This document shows positions 9,231 through 16,727 of a stretch of 64,000 nt of DNA, in pieces; within the stretch, counting starts at the first letter, position 1; every line of letters starts with the position of its first letter. The position numbers were made by a program, and so were the translations under genes. The notes beneath the pieces were generated by a model. It was not told the DNA's origin, searched no databases, and was given only the letters and a program-made list of their open reading frames with translations. Origin of the DNA: Nonomuraea aurantiaca (GTDB lineage Bacteria; Actinomycetota; Actinomycetes; Streptosporangiales; Streptosporangiaceae); contig NZ_JAIWNB010000001.1 in assembly GCF_020215705.1 (NCBI RefSeq), positions 434,001-498,000 of the forward strand, read 5' to 3'.

Positions 9231-10040
9231 GTGGCTGGAGTGACGCTGGCGGATGTGATCAAGGAGCTCGAGGCGGCCTACCCGCCCGCCCGAGCCGAGT
9301 CCTGGGACGCGGTGGGCCTGGTCTGCGGAGACCCGGCGCAGGAGGTGCGGCGGGTGCTGTTCGCGGTCGATCCGGTCGCGGCCGTCGCCGCCGAGGCCGT
9401 CGAGTGGGGCGCCGACCTGATCGTCACCCACCATCCCCTCTATCTGCGCGGCACCACGAGCGTCGCCGCGACCACGCCCAAGGGCCGCCTGCTCCACAAC
9501 CTGATCAAGAACGACATCGCCCTCTACACCGCCCACACCAACGCCGACGTGGCGAACCCCGGCGTCTCCGACGCTCTGGCCCGCGCCGTCGGCCTGACCG
9601 GCGATCTGGTCCCGTTGCGGCCGTTCCCCGACGATCCCTGGCGCGGGCTCGGCCGCGTCGGCGACCTGCGGTCGGAGATGACGCTGGCGGAGTTCGCCGA
9701 GCGGGCGGTCGCGGGGCTGCCGGAGACCGCGCAGGGCATCCGCGTCGCGGGCGACCTGGCCCGCCGCGTCACGCGCGTGGCCGTCAGCGGGGGAGCGGGC
9801 GATTCGCTCCTCGGTACGGTCCGCGCCGCGGGTGTGGACGTGTTCCTCACCGCGGACCTGAGACACCACCCGACCAGCGAATTCATCGAGGAGGGCGGCC
9901 CTGCGCTGATCGACGCCGGGCACTGGGCCACCGAGTGGCCATGGCTCGACAGCGCCGCGTCCATCCTGGGTTCGAGTGGCGTTACCGTTGAGACGCGTGT
10001 CTCCGCCACGGTCACCGATGCTTGGACAAGAGGATATTGA
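9231..10040 (+). CDS. Nif3-like dinuclear metal-centre protein
   Basis: A 269-residue member of the Nif3/YbgI family. It has the N-terminal metal-ligand region ESWDAVGLVCGDP, a conserved LIVTHHPLYLRG motif supplying histidine ligands, and a C-terminal block (DAGHWATEWPWLDS). Family members assemble into hexameric rings with two metals per subunit; a GTP cyclohydrolase-related role has been proposed but is not secure. The GTG start at 9231 is the first plausible codon. The order Nif3, zinc-ribbon protein, RNase H/phosphatase matches the conserved actinobacterial order (as in Mycobacterium Rv2230c-Rv2229c-Rv2228c), supporting an operon. Confidence 0.92.
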   Translation: MAGVTLADVIKELEAAYPPARAESWDAVGLVCGDPAQEVRRVLFAVDPVAAVAAEAVEWGADLIVTHHPLYLRGTTSVAATTPKGRLLHNLIKNDIALYTAHTNADVANPGVSDALARAVGLTGDLVPLRPFPDDPWRGLGRVGDLRSEMTLAEFAERAVAGLPETAQGIRVAGDLARRVTRVAVSGGAGDSLLGTVRAAGVDVFLTADLRHHPTSEFIEEGGPALIDAGHWATEWPWLDSAASILGSSGVTVETRVSATVTDAWTRGY

Positions 10041-10042
10041 TC

Positions 10043-10783
10043 ATGAAAGCAGCCCCCGAGGCCCAGAAACGACTGCTCGACCTGGCTGACGTTGACTCCG
10101 TGGTCGACCGGCTGGCGCACCGCCGCCGTACGATGCCGGAGCTGGCGGAGATCGACGAGCAGTCGAAGCGCTACGCCAAGCTCGCCACCGACGTGATCGG
10201 CGCCGAGACCGAGGCCGGCGACCTGGCCCGCGAGCAGGCCAAGGCCGAGAACGACGTCGACGCCGTCCGCAGCCGCGCCGACCGCGACCAGAAGCGGCTC
10301 GACTCCGGCGCCGTCAGCTCGCCGAAGGACCTGGCGAGCCTCCAGTCCGAGATCGCCTCCCTGCACAAGCGCCAGGGCGACCTCGAAGAGGTCGTGCTGG
10401 AGATCATGGAACGCCGCGAGGCCGCCGACAGCAAGGTCCTCGACCTGATCGCGCAGCGCGACGAGATCGCCGCCACGCGCGCCGCCGCCGAGGACCGCCG
10501 CGACGCCCTGCTGGTCGACCTCGACAAGGAGGCGGGCGAGGCCCAGACCCGCCGCGCCGCCGTCGCCGGCGAGATCCCCGCCGACCTGCTCGCGCTCTAC
10601 ACCAAGCTCAAGGACCAGTACGGCGTGGGCGCCGCCATGCTCAGGGGCGGCCGGTGCCAGGGCTGCAAGGTGGCCCTGTCGATCGCCGAGATGAACCGCA
10701 TCAAGGCCGCGCCGCACGACGAGGTGCTGCGTTGCGAGGAGTGCCGCCGCATCCTCGTACGTACTCCAGAGTCAGGCATATGA
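10043..10783 (+). CDS. Coiled-coil protein with C4 zinc ribbon (CT398-like)
   Basis: A 246-residue protein with a long heptad-rich coiled coil (about residues 15-185, alternating E/K/R/A) and a C-terminal zinc ribbon built from CQGCK and CEECR pairs. The ATG at 10043 has AGAGGA upstream; a TTG at 10022 inside the previous gene is less likely. The protein matches the C4-type zinc-ribbon DUF found next to Nif3-like genes across Actinobacteria. A nucleic-acid or flagellar-type chaperone role has been suggested for relatives but is not established. Its stop overlaps the next start (ATGA). Confidence 0.88.
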   Translation: MKAAPEAQKRLLDLADVDSVVDRLAHRRRTMPELAEIDEQSKRYAKLATDVIGAETEAGDLAREQAKAENDVDAVRSRADRDQKRLDSGAVSSPKDLASLQSEIASLHKRQGDLEEVVLEIMERREAADSKVLDLIAQRDEIAATRAAAEDRRDALLVDLDKEAGEAQTRRAAVAGEIPADLLALYTKLKDQYGVGAAMLRGGRCQGCKVALSIAEMNRIKAAPHDEVLRCEECRRILVRTPESGI

Positions 10784-12102
10784 GCTCCTACATCATCGAG
10801 GCGGACGGCGGCTCGCGCGGCAACCCCGGGCCCGCCGGCTACGGCGCCGTGGTCATGGACGCCACCGACCGCCAGGTGCTGGCGGAAGCGGCGGAGGCGA
10901 TCGGCGTCACGACCAACAACGTGGCCGAATACCGAGGGCTGATCGCCGGGCTGACGTCGGTGCTCGCGGTGGGGGGCGAGGGCGCCCAGGTCGCGGTACG
11001 CATGGACTCCAAACTGGTCATCGAGCAGATGGCCGGCCGCTGGAAGATCAAGAACGAGGGCCTGCGCCCGCTCGCCCTGGAGGCCGGCAAACTGGCCAGA
11101 CGGCTGCGGGTGACGGAGTGGACCTGGATCCCGCGCGACCAGAACCGGCACGCGGACCGCCTGGCCAACGAGGCGATGGACGCCGCGGCGAAGGGTTTGA
11201 CCTGGAAGGCGGGCGGCGCGGCCCTTACGGACTCGCCGCCGCCCACGTCTACTCCGGCCGACTCCGAAACCCGAACTTTGTCCGAAACCCGGGGCGGCAA
11301 CGAAACCCGGGCCAACTCGCGGGGCGACTCCGGAACCTCGGCCCGGCCCCGGCCCTCATCCACCCAACAGACGGACCTCCTGGACATAGCTGACAACGTG
11401 TCCGCCCCTACCGCCTCGGTGGCCGCCTCCCAGTCGGCCACCACCCAGCAGCGCGACCGCGGCACCGGCTGGGCCCCACCGACCCGAGTGGCGACCTCCC
11501 TGCTCCTGCTGCGCCACGGCGAGACCCCACTGTCCGTCGACCGCCGCTTCTCCGGCCTGGGCGACGCCGAACTCACCACCAAGGGCCTGGCCCAGGCATC
11601 GGCCGCCGCCGAGCGGCTGTCCCGCGAGCCGTACCACCTGGACGTGATCGTCACCTCCCCCCTCAAGCGCGCCCGGCAGACCGCGGAGGCGGTCGCCCAG
11701 CGCGCGGGGCTCGCCGTAGAAGTGGACGACGACCTCAGGGAGGCCGATTTCGGCGCCTGGGAGGGCCATACGTTCACGGAGGTCCAGCGCGGCTGGCCGG
11801 CCGAACTGGCCGCCTGGCTCGCCGACCCGACCACCGCGCCCCCGGACGGCGAGAGCTTCGAGGCCGTGGCGGAGCGCGTCAAGCGAGCGGAGGAGCGCCT
11901 GGTCGAGCGGTACGAGGGCCGGACGGTGCTCATCGTGTCGCACGTGACGCCCATCAAGACGCTGCTGCGGTTCGCGCTGATGGCACCTCCTGCGGCGCTC
12001 TACCGTATGCACCTGGACCTGGCATGCCTGTCGCTGATCGAGCACTACGCGGACGGCCAGTCCGCGGTGAAGTCCTTCAACGACACCTCCCACCTACGCT
12101 GA
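10780..12102 (+). CDS. Bifunctional RNase H / acid phosphatase
   Basis: A 440-residue fusion. Residues 1-135 form a type I RNase H domain with the acidic catalytic motif EADGGSRGNPGPAGYG and the late RDQNRHADRLANEAMD block. A low-complexity linker rich in Thr/Asn/Arg follows (about residues 150-230). Residues 240-440 form a histidine phosphatase domain with LLLLRHGETP and a late SHVTPI histidine motif. This matches Rv2228c-type proteins, where the RNase H domain cleaves RNA in RNA-DNA hybrids and the C-terminal domain dephosphorylates small molecules. It is translationally coupled to the preceding gene and sits directly upstream of rnpB. Confidence 0.93.
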   Translation: MSSYIIEADGGSRGNPGPAGYGAVVMDATDRQVLAEAAEAIGVTTNNVAEYRGLIAGLTSVLAVGGEGAQVAVRMDSKLVIEQMAGRWKIKNEGLRPLALEAGKLARRLRVTEWTWIPRDQNRHADRLANEAMDAAAKGLTWKAGGAALTDSPPPTSTPADSETRTLSETRGGNETRANSRGDSGTSARPRPSSTQQTDLLDIADNVSAPTASVAASQSATTQQRDRGTGWAPPTRVATSLLLLRHGETPLSVDRRFSGLGDAELTTKGLAQASAAAERLSREPYHLDVIVTSPLKRARQTAEAVAQRAGLAVEVDDDLREADFGAWEGHTFTEVQRGWPAELAAWLADPTTAPPDGESFEAVAERVKRAEERLVERYEGRTVLIVSHVTPIKTLLRFALMAPPAALYRMHLDLACLSLIEHYADGQSAVKSFNDTSHLR

Positions 12103-12167
12103 CATCCCAGCGGAGCAGGCTGGTCGACCGACGGAAGATCTACGGGGGTTTGGTAAACTTCCAGCTA

Positions 12168-12563
12168 GACGAGTCGGCCGGGCGGCCGCGTCGGGCCCTT
12201 CACGGGCCCGCCGAGGAAGGTCCGGGCTCCACAGGGCAGGGTGGTCGGTAACGCCGACCCGGGGCGATCCGCGGGACAGTGCCACAGAAAGCAAACCGCC
12301 TCCAGATCCTTCTGGAGGTAAGGGTGAAACGGTGGTGTAAGAGACCACCAGCGCCCACGGTGACGTGGGCGGCTAGGTAAACCCCACCCGGAGCAAGGTC
12401 AAGAAGGGACGCTCTCCGGAGCGTCCCGCGCGCGACGTTCGAGGGCTGCCCGCCCGAGCCGCGCGGGTAGACCGCTTGAGGCCGCCGGCAACGACGGCCC
12501 TAGATGGATGGTCGCCCCTTCGTTCCGACGAAGGACAGAACCCGGCCTACAGGCCGACTCGTC
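12168..12563 (+). ncRNA. rnpB: RNase P RNA (type A)
   Basis: The catalytic RNA that matures tRNA 5' ends. Conserved blocks are visible in order: the 5' strand GACGAGTCGGCCGGGCGGCC at 12168, the CR-I core GAGGAAGGTCCGGGCTCCAC near 12213, the central ACAGAAAGCAAACCGCC, GGTAAGGGTGAAACGGTG near 12320, and the 3' block ACAGAACCCGGCCTACAGGC ending in CCGACTCGTC. The 3' end pairs with the 5' GACGAGTCGG to close the P1 helix, which fixes the ends to within a few bases. The last 27 bp are repeated at the far end of the adjacent island, so rnpB served as the integration site and was restored on insertion. Confidence 0.95.
12537..12563 (+). repeat. attL: left 27-bp att direct repeat (3' end of rnpB)
   Basis: Sequence AGAACCCGGCCTACAGGCC plus ACTCGTC, identical over 27 bp to 32533-32559. 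It forms the terminal strand of P1 in rnpB, so integration here preserves the RNA. The integrase remnant lies 80 bp inside this end. Confidence 0.9.
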
Positions 12564-12642
12564 CGCCTTACTCTCCTCTGACCTGCGGCGAAGCCCTGAT
12601 CAGGCAAGATCAAAGCGGCCGGAGGGCACAATGGGGGCACAT

Positions 12643-12890
12643 TCACGCGAGCCCGCCCGCCACGGCGAAGGCGTGGTCCAGGGCCGTGCGAGCTCGCTCG
12701 GACGCCTCGGGGACCAGATGCCCGTAGAGATCCACGGTGGTGATGGACTCGTGCCCGAGCCACCGGGACACCTCGGAGATGGGCACGTCTTCGGCGAGCG
12801 CCGTACTGGCGAAGGTGTGGCGAAGATCGTGGAACGTCATGTCCGTCGGTGCTCCCGCTGAGAAGACCGCAGGCTTCAGGACGTCGGCGT
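12643..12890 (-). pseudogene. Tyrosine site-specific integrase, C-terminal fragment
   Basis: About 82 residues of a phage/ICE-type tyrosine recombinase. It retains box II elements: the arginine in FHDLRHTFAS, the LGH motif (SRWLGHESITT) and the tyrosine in VDLYGHL. The N-terminal arm-binding and core domains are missing. The frame is continuous with an upstream IS3 transposase fragment, with the junction near 12890 where YYAW of the transposase changes to VLKPAV of the integrase. A deletion or IS-mediated rearrangement evidently joined them. It probably is the remains of the enzyme that inserted the island. Three catalytic residues remain but not a functional enzyme. Confidence 0.85.
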
Positions 12891-13130
12891 CCCAGGCGTA
12901 GTAGCCCTGGCGTGAGACACCCAGCACCCGGGCCAGCAGGGAGACGTCGTGGTGGTCTTTCTCCGCATCGATCAGCCGGATCCTCATATCGGCCGATCCG
13001 TCTCCCGCGTGAAGAAAACCGCGGCTTTATGCAAGATCTCCTTCTCCTCGCGTAGCAGCTTGACCTCACGTCGTAGCCGGGCCATCTCGTCCTTCTCGGC
13101 GCTGGTCAGCCCGTCTTGGCGGCGGTACCA
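12891..13130 (-). pseudogene. IS3-family transposase remnant (orfA end plus orfB start)
   Basis: Two overlapping frames give the typical IS3 junction. The orfA tail reads [19 protein letters not shown]...[15 protein letters not shown]. The orfB head starts at 12987 ([20 protein letters not shown] followed by VLGVSRQGYYAW). Both are truncated: orfA lacks its HTH and orfB lacks the whole DDE domain, which has been replaced by the integrase tail. No inverted repeats were identified. It is dead as a transposon. Confidence 0.8.
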
Positions 13131-13486
13131 GACCGGAGGGGCGGGAACGGCCATCAATAGTCGTAGCACCGTGGTCCACGAGACCTTCACCGCCGGCTGG
13201 GACAGCACGGCCGCTCCGGCGCGGTCGGCCGGCACCACCGCCAGGTCCGCGATCAGCGCGGTCGGCTCCACGGTGCGGTGAGCATGACGGGCTGCCAGCT
13301 GCGGGACCTGCTCGCGGAACGTTTGCCGCACACAGCCGCAGGCATCGCACCCCAGTCCACGTACGCGCAGGTCGACGACTACCGTGCGGCTGGCCGGCAC
13401 ATCCGGCAGACGCCGGGTGTGGGAGGCGTCCACCCGGCGGGTCAAGACCCCACACGCTCCGTCACCATCAAATTCGTGTCAGAGCC
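13131..13486 (-). pseudogene. ISL3-family transposase N-terminal remnant
   Basis: About 100 residues resembling the N-terminal zinc-binding part of ISL3 transposases ([20 protein letters not shown] then [12 protein letters not shown]). It is joined in frame near 13130 to the IS3 orfA tail. The sequence GGCTCTGACACGAATTTGAT, read on the minus strand from 13486, may be the ISL3 terminal inverted repeat, but no partner end was found. With the IS3 and integrase fragments it makes three recombinase remnants in one orientation. Confidence 0.7.
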
Positions 13487-13636
13487 GAAAACCGTACAGT
13501 TCCAAACCCGAGCTGCATACGGACGCGACCGTTCGCGATGGTCGGCTGGACTGTAGATCTAAGATCATCGAGGGGCGTGTCCGTCGTTCCGCTCCCGTGT
13601 CTCGCCCAGCTCTGCCACTCACCTCACGAGAACGCA

Positions 13637-14116
13637 TCAGCCCTGATGGGAGGGTGTTGAGCCTCGCCAGATTCTTCTTTGTTCGGAGGTGGAGTTCTTG
13701 TTCATCCAATTCCAAAGTGCTTCGAGATCCTTTGCTACTTCTGATCCGTTTGGAACTAGATTGGCTTCCAGTGTCGTCTTGTACCACCAGGAGTAGGTGT
13801 CACCAAAGAGGCGGCATACGTATTTCTTTCGAATCTCTCCGTGTTCGATGGAGAGCCAAAGGCGCTGGAAGAAATAGATGATCTGACGTAAGTCTCCCAT
13901 GGTCGAATAGCCAAGATGCTGATCCAGTTCATCATAGGTGAGGCCGGGATTTTCCATGAGGATATCGGCGCAGGTATAGCGGGCGCGGATCATTTCAGGG
14001 CCGTGTAGTTCCTTGTGTAGTTCGAAGGTCATGGCCAGATGCCGCTGGTTCACAGTGAGCCAGTAGGTCAACCATACGCCGACGAAGACGCCACCAAGGC
14101 CAGCGAGTCCTTCCAT
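13637..14116 (-). CDS. Hypothetical membrane-anchored protein (DUF4760-like)
   Basis: A 159-residue protein beginning at ATG 14116 with AGGAG six bases upstream. Residues 3-22 form a single hydrophobic helix (GLAGLGGVFVGVWLTYWLTV). The remainder is a soluble helical domain with ELHKELHGPEMIRARYTCAD and an aromatic/acidic tail. The ELHKE...PEM pattern is reminiscent of DUF4760-type proteins, but I cannot confirm this. Codon use is less GC-biased than in flanking genes, suggesting recent acquisition. It is the first intact gene inside the left end of the island, and its function is unknown. Confidence 0.65.
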   Translation of the reverse strand: MEGLAGLGGVFVGVWLTYWLTVNQRHLAMTFELHKELHGPEMIRARYTCADILMENPGLTYDELDQHLGYSTMGDLRQIIYFFQRLWLSIEHGEIRKKYVCRLFGDTYSWWYKTTLEANLVPNGSEVAKDLEALWNWMNKNSTSEQRRIWRGSTPSHQG

Positions 14117-14216
14117 GTGCAACTCCTGAGTATCGGAGACTATTCGGGACACTTTGCTGTCTGAGTGTAAACAACAAGCTTTGTCAAACTGCTCCGTGTC
14201 CTGTTTCACTTATCAG

Positions 14217-14230
14217 AGGAAACCGGAAAC
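14217..14230 (-). promoter_or_regulatory. Tandem GGTTTCC heptamer motif upstream of HIT gene
   Basis: On the minus strand this reads GTTTCCGGTTTCCT, one mismatch from GTTTCCCGTTTCCT found at 18219 and 23211. It lies in the 318-bp divergent gap (14117-14434) between the membrane protein and the HIT gene. No other gene or feature could be recognised in that gap. A role as a regulator-binding site is an inference. Confidence 0.4.
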
Positions 14231-14434
14231 CTCGTGATGGATCATGGGAACCGTGCCGTCGTGGCCTCCTTCGCTTTGCTGCTACAGATGTCACCGACTC
14301 TTGGTGGATCAGCTGGTTTTCTGGAGGCCGAGCTCGGGGAAGGCAGGAAGTGTTACCCGACCATTCCCGATGTGAGTGTGGGCCGCTGTGGCAAGCCGCA
14401 GCGGTACCGGAATGCCCGATCACTGTGAGGTCAG

Positions 14435-14851
14435 ATGAATCAGTGTTCGTTCTGTGCGATCGTGGAAGGAAGGGCCCCGGCCGATATCGCCTATGCCGAT
14501 ATCGACGTGGTGGCGTTCGCTCCGCGTAGACCGGCAAACCCGGGGCATCTTCTTGTTGTGCCTCGGGTGCACATTGCCGATATCTGGATGTTGCCGGAGG
14601 AGACGCTCTCGATGGACGTGCACATCGTGCGACTGGCGCGGGCGATCAAGGAAGCGCTGCGGCCCAACGGGCTCAACATCATCACCTCGGCGGGCGCCGC
14701 GGCCACGCAGACGGTGTTCCACCTGCACATCCATCTGGTGCCGCGTTGGTTTGGTGACGGGTTCGGACATATATGGCCGGGCGGAGAGCGGGTCATGGCG
14801 ACGTCGGCTCGTGAGTCGACCCAGCTGATCAGGGAGATCTTCACCTGTTGA
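14435..14851 (+). CDS. HIT-family nucleotide hydrolase
   Basis: A 138-residue histidine-triad protein. It has the N-terminal CSFCAIVEGRAPA block, the central GHLLVVPRVHIADIW and the catalytic triad motif HLHIHLVPRW, where the middle histidine acts as nucleophile. HIT enzymes hydrolyse or transfer nucleotides at alpha-phosphates (Ap4A/Ap3A, AMP-lysine, adenylylated intermediates). The ATG at 14435 follows GTGAGGTCAG. Its stop overlaps by 11 bp, convergently, the end of the TPR half of the minus-strand TIR-STAND gene. An island MetRS is a potential source of adenylates and Ap4A, which makes a link plausible but untested. Confidence 0.9.
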   Translation: MNQCSFCAIVEGRAPADIAYADIDVVAFAPRRPANPGHLLVVPRVHIADIWMLPEETLSMDVHIVRLARAIKEALRPNGLNIITSAGAAATQTVFHLHIHLVPRWFGDGFGHIWPGGERVMATSARESTQLIREIFTC

Positions 14852-16727
14852 CTGTGTCCGCCGGGTCGTCCGGTCCGGATTGGCGGAGAGCAGCGATGCT
14901 GTCTAGGATCTCTCCGCTGAGGGCGGCGTCGGTGACCGGATCGCAGAGCTGGAGCGCTTCCTCCAGAAGCCCGAGCGCACGTTCCGGCTCCTCACCGTTG
15001 ACCGCGGCGGCTAGATTGGTTAGCGCTGCAGCGAGGTCTCTGCGGCAGAGCGAAGGCTGGTCCTCGCGGATGGCGCGGTACACGGCGACGGCTTCGCCCG
15101 CCGCGGCGGCGCTTTCCGCCGTCAGCCCGAGCGAGGCCCGGGCGAGTGCGAGGCCGTTGAGCGCGTTGGCCAGACGCGAGCGGTAACCGTCCTCCTGCGC
15201 CGCAAGTTCGCGGAAGACGGCCACCGACTCCTCCGAATTCGCCGCTGCCTCCTCAAACCGGTTCATACTCCGAAGCCGGACGCCGAGATTGGCCAGCGCC
15301 GCACCAAGCCCGCTCAGGATTTCTCGATCCTCGGTCGGCAGTAAGCTCCTTCTGATCTCCACCGAGGCATTGATCGTTTCCAGCGCCTCCTCGGTCCTGC
15401 CCAGTCTGCCGAGGGCCAGAGCCTTCGTGTTGAAGGCCATGGCGAGGTCCTGGGTGAACACCCCCGGATCCCGGATCGCGAGCTCGCGGTAGAGGGTGGC
15501 ACTCTCCTCAGCCATGGCCAGCGACTCGGCGGTAAGCCCGACCGGAGCCGAGATGATCGCCCCATTGTTCAGGGCCATGGCGAGGTCGCTGAGGAACACC
15601 TCTGGGCGGTGCATGGCCAAGCGGCGGTAGATCTCGATGGTTTCGGCGGCGGCCTCGGCGGCCTCTTCCTTCCGGTCGATGTCCTCCAAGAGGAGGGCCT
15701 TGGTGTTCAGGGTGCTCGCCAGATCCGGGAGATAGGCGTCCGGTTGGTGGTCAGCCAAACGGCGCCGGAGGTCGATCGCGTCGAGGACGATCTCCAGGGC
15801 CGCAGCATGGTCCCCGGTGGCCCGCAGGTGCACCGCGAGGTTGTTGAGAGACCTGGCGAGATCGTGCATCACCGTGGTCTCATGCCCGCTGTCCCAGAGG
15901 CCGATGTAAAGCTGGGTGGCCTCTGTCGCGGTGTCCACCGCCTCGCGGTGGCGGCTCAGGGCGCGGTAGCGGTTGGACAAGGTGTTGAGCGAGTTGGCCA
16001 GCTCCGAGGCGTACGCGTCGGGCCGGGCTGCCATGAGCCCGCGGTACCCGATGACGGCGCGTTCGGCGTGGTCGGCCGCGGCCTCTGCCTCGCCTAGATC
16101 GCTGAGACACAACGACGCGATGTGCAGCGCCGACATGCAGTGCGTGAGGTAGGTCTCCTGGTCGGTTTCGGCGAGCCGCCGGTAGAGGTCAAAGCTCTGC
16201 CTGATCGCAATGAGCCCGTCGTGAGGTTTTCCGAGCTGGCGCAGCCGGCGCGCCAGCCGGTTCAGGAGGTGAGCCGTGACGGCCGGGTCACGGTCCGGCA
16301 GGAGGAGATGCGCCTCAAGGGCGCGTTCGTTGGCGAGGACGGCCAACTCCGCCAGTGCCAGGGTGGTGTCGGGGATCTGGGCAAGGACCAGATTCACCGC
16401 CTGGTCGCCGTTCTCGTTGACGGCTTCCCGCAAGACCCCCACTAGCGGGCGAGGATCCTCTAACCGGGTCGCGACCGTGACGGCGGCCTCGACGAACCGG
16501 GCCCCGGTCCGGGCCGAGACCTCGGTGAGGACGCCGGTGAGCCGCGGATGGCGGGGCGCGCCGCGACCCATCACGGTCAGCGCCTGGCGCAGCTGTCCAT
16601 CATTCACGAACCGTGATGGTCTGACCGCGATCGAGGAGTCGGCGGACAGCGCGGCGGCGGCCTGGTCTTCCCCCAGCCGGTCGGGGCGGACAGAGTTGAG
16701 CGCCTGCGGTCCCGGATAGAGCCCTGG
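14841..16727 (-). CDS. TPR-rich C-terminal half of TIR-STAND protein (frameshifted from its N-terminus)
   Basis: About 628 residues of tetratricopeptide-type helical repeats (for example AADHAERAVIGYRGLMAARP, NSLNTLSNRYRALSRHREAV, SLNNLAVHLRATGDHAAALE). The frame has no good start of its own. It opens where the TIR-STAND frame loses similarity to the intact island homologue: homology resumes as GLYPGPQALNS, matching GVYPGDKALNG there. The two frames join if one base is added (or the ribosome slips -1) near 16720-16730. I therefore read it as the C-terminal half of a roughly 1,100-residue TIR-STAND-TPR protein. Mutation, assembly error or programmed frameshifting cannot be told apart from sequence alone. 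Confidence 0.75.
   Translation of the reverse strand, partial: PGLYPGPQALNSVRPDRLGEDQAAAALSADSSIAVRPSRFVNDGQLRQALTVMGRGAPRHPRLTGVLTEVSARTGARFVEAAVTVATRLEDPRPLVGVLREAVNENGDQAVNLVLAQIPDTTLALAELAVLANERALEAHLLLPDRDPAVTAHLLNRLARRLRQLGKPHDGLIAIRQSFDLYRRLAETDQETYLTHCMSALHIASLCLSDLGEAEAAADHAERAVIGYRGLMAARPDAYASELANSLNTLSNRYRALSRHREAVDTATEATQLYIGLWDSGHETTVMHDLARSLNNLAVHLRATGDHAAALEIVLDAIDLRRRLADHQPDAYLPDLASTLNTKALLLEDIDRKEEAAEAAAETIEIYRRLAMHRPEVFLSDLAMALNNGAIISAPVGLTAESLAMAEESATLYRELAIRDPGVFTQDLAMAFNTKALALGRLGRTEEALETINASVEIRRSLLPTEDREILSGLGAALANLGVRLRSMNRFEEAAANSEESVAVFRELAAQEDGYRSRLANALNGLALARASLGLTAESAAAAGEAVAVYRAIREDQPSLCRRDLAAALTNLAAAVNGEEPERALGLLEEALQLCDPVTDAALSGEILDSIAALRQSGPDDPADTVNR

Noticed and set aside
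12508..12861. Small plus-strand frames overlapping rnpB and the integrase stub
   Set aside because: They are shadows of the RNA gene and the minus-strand integrase.
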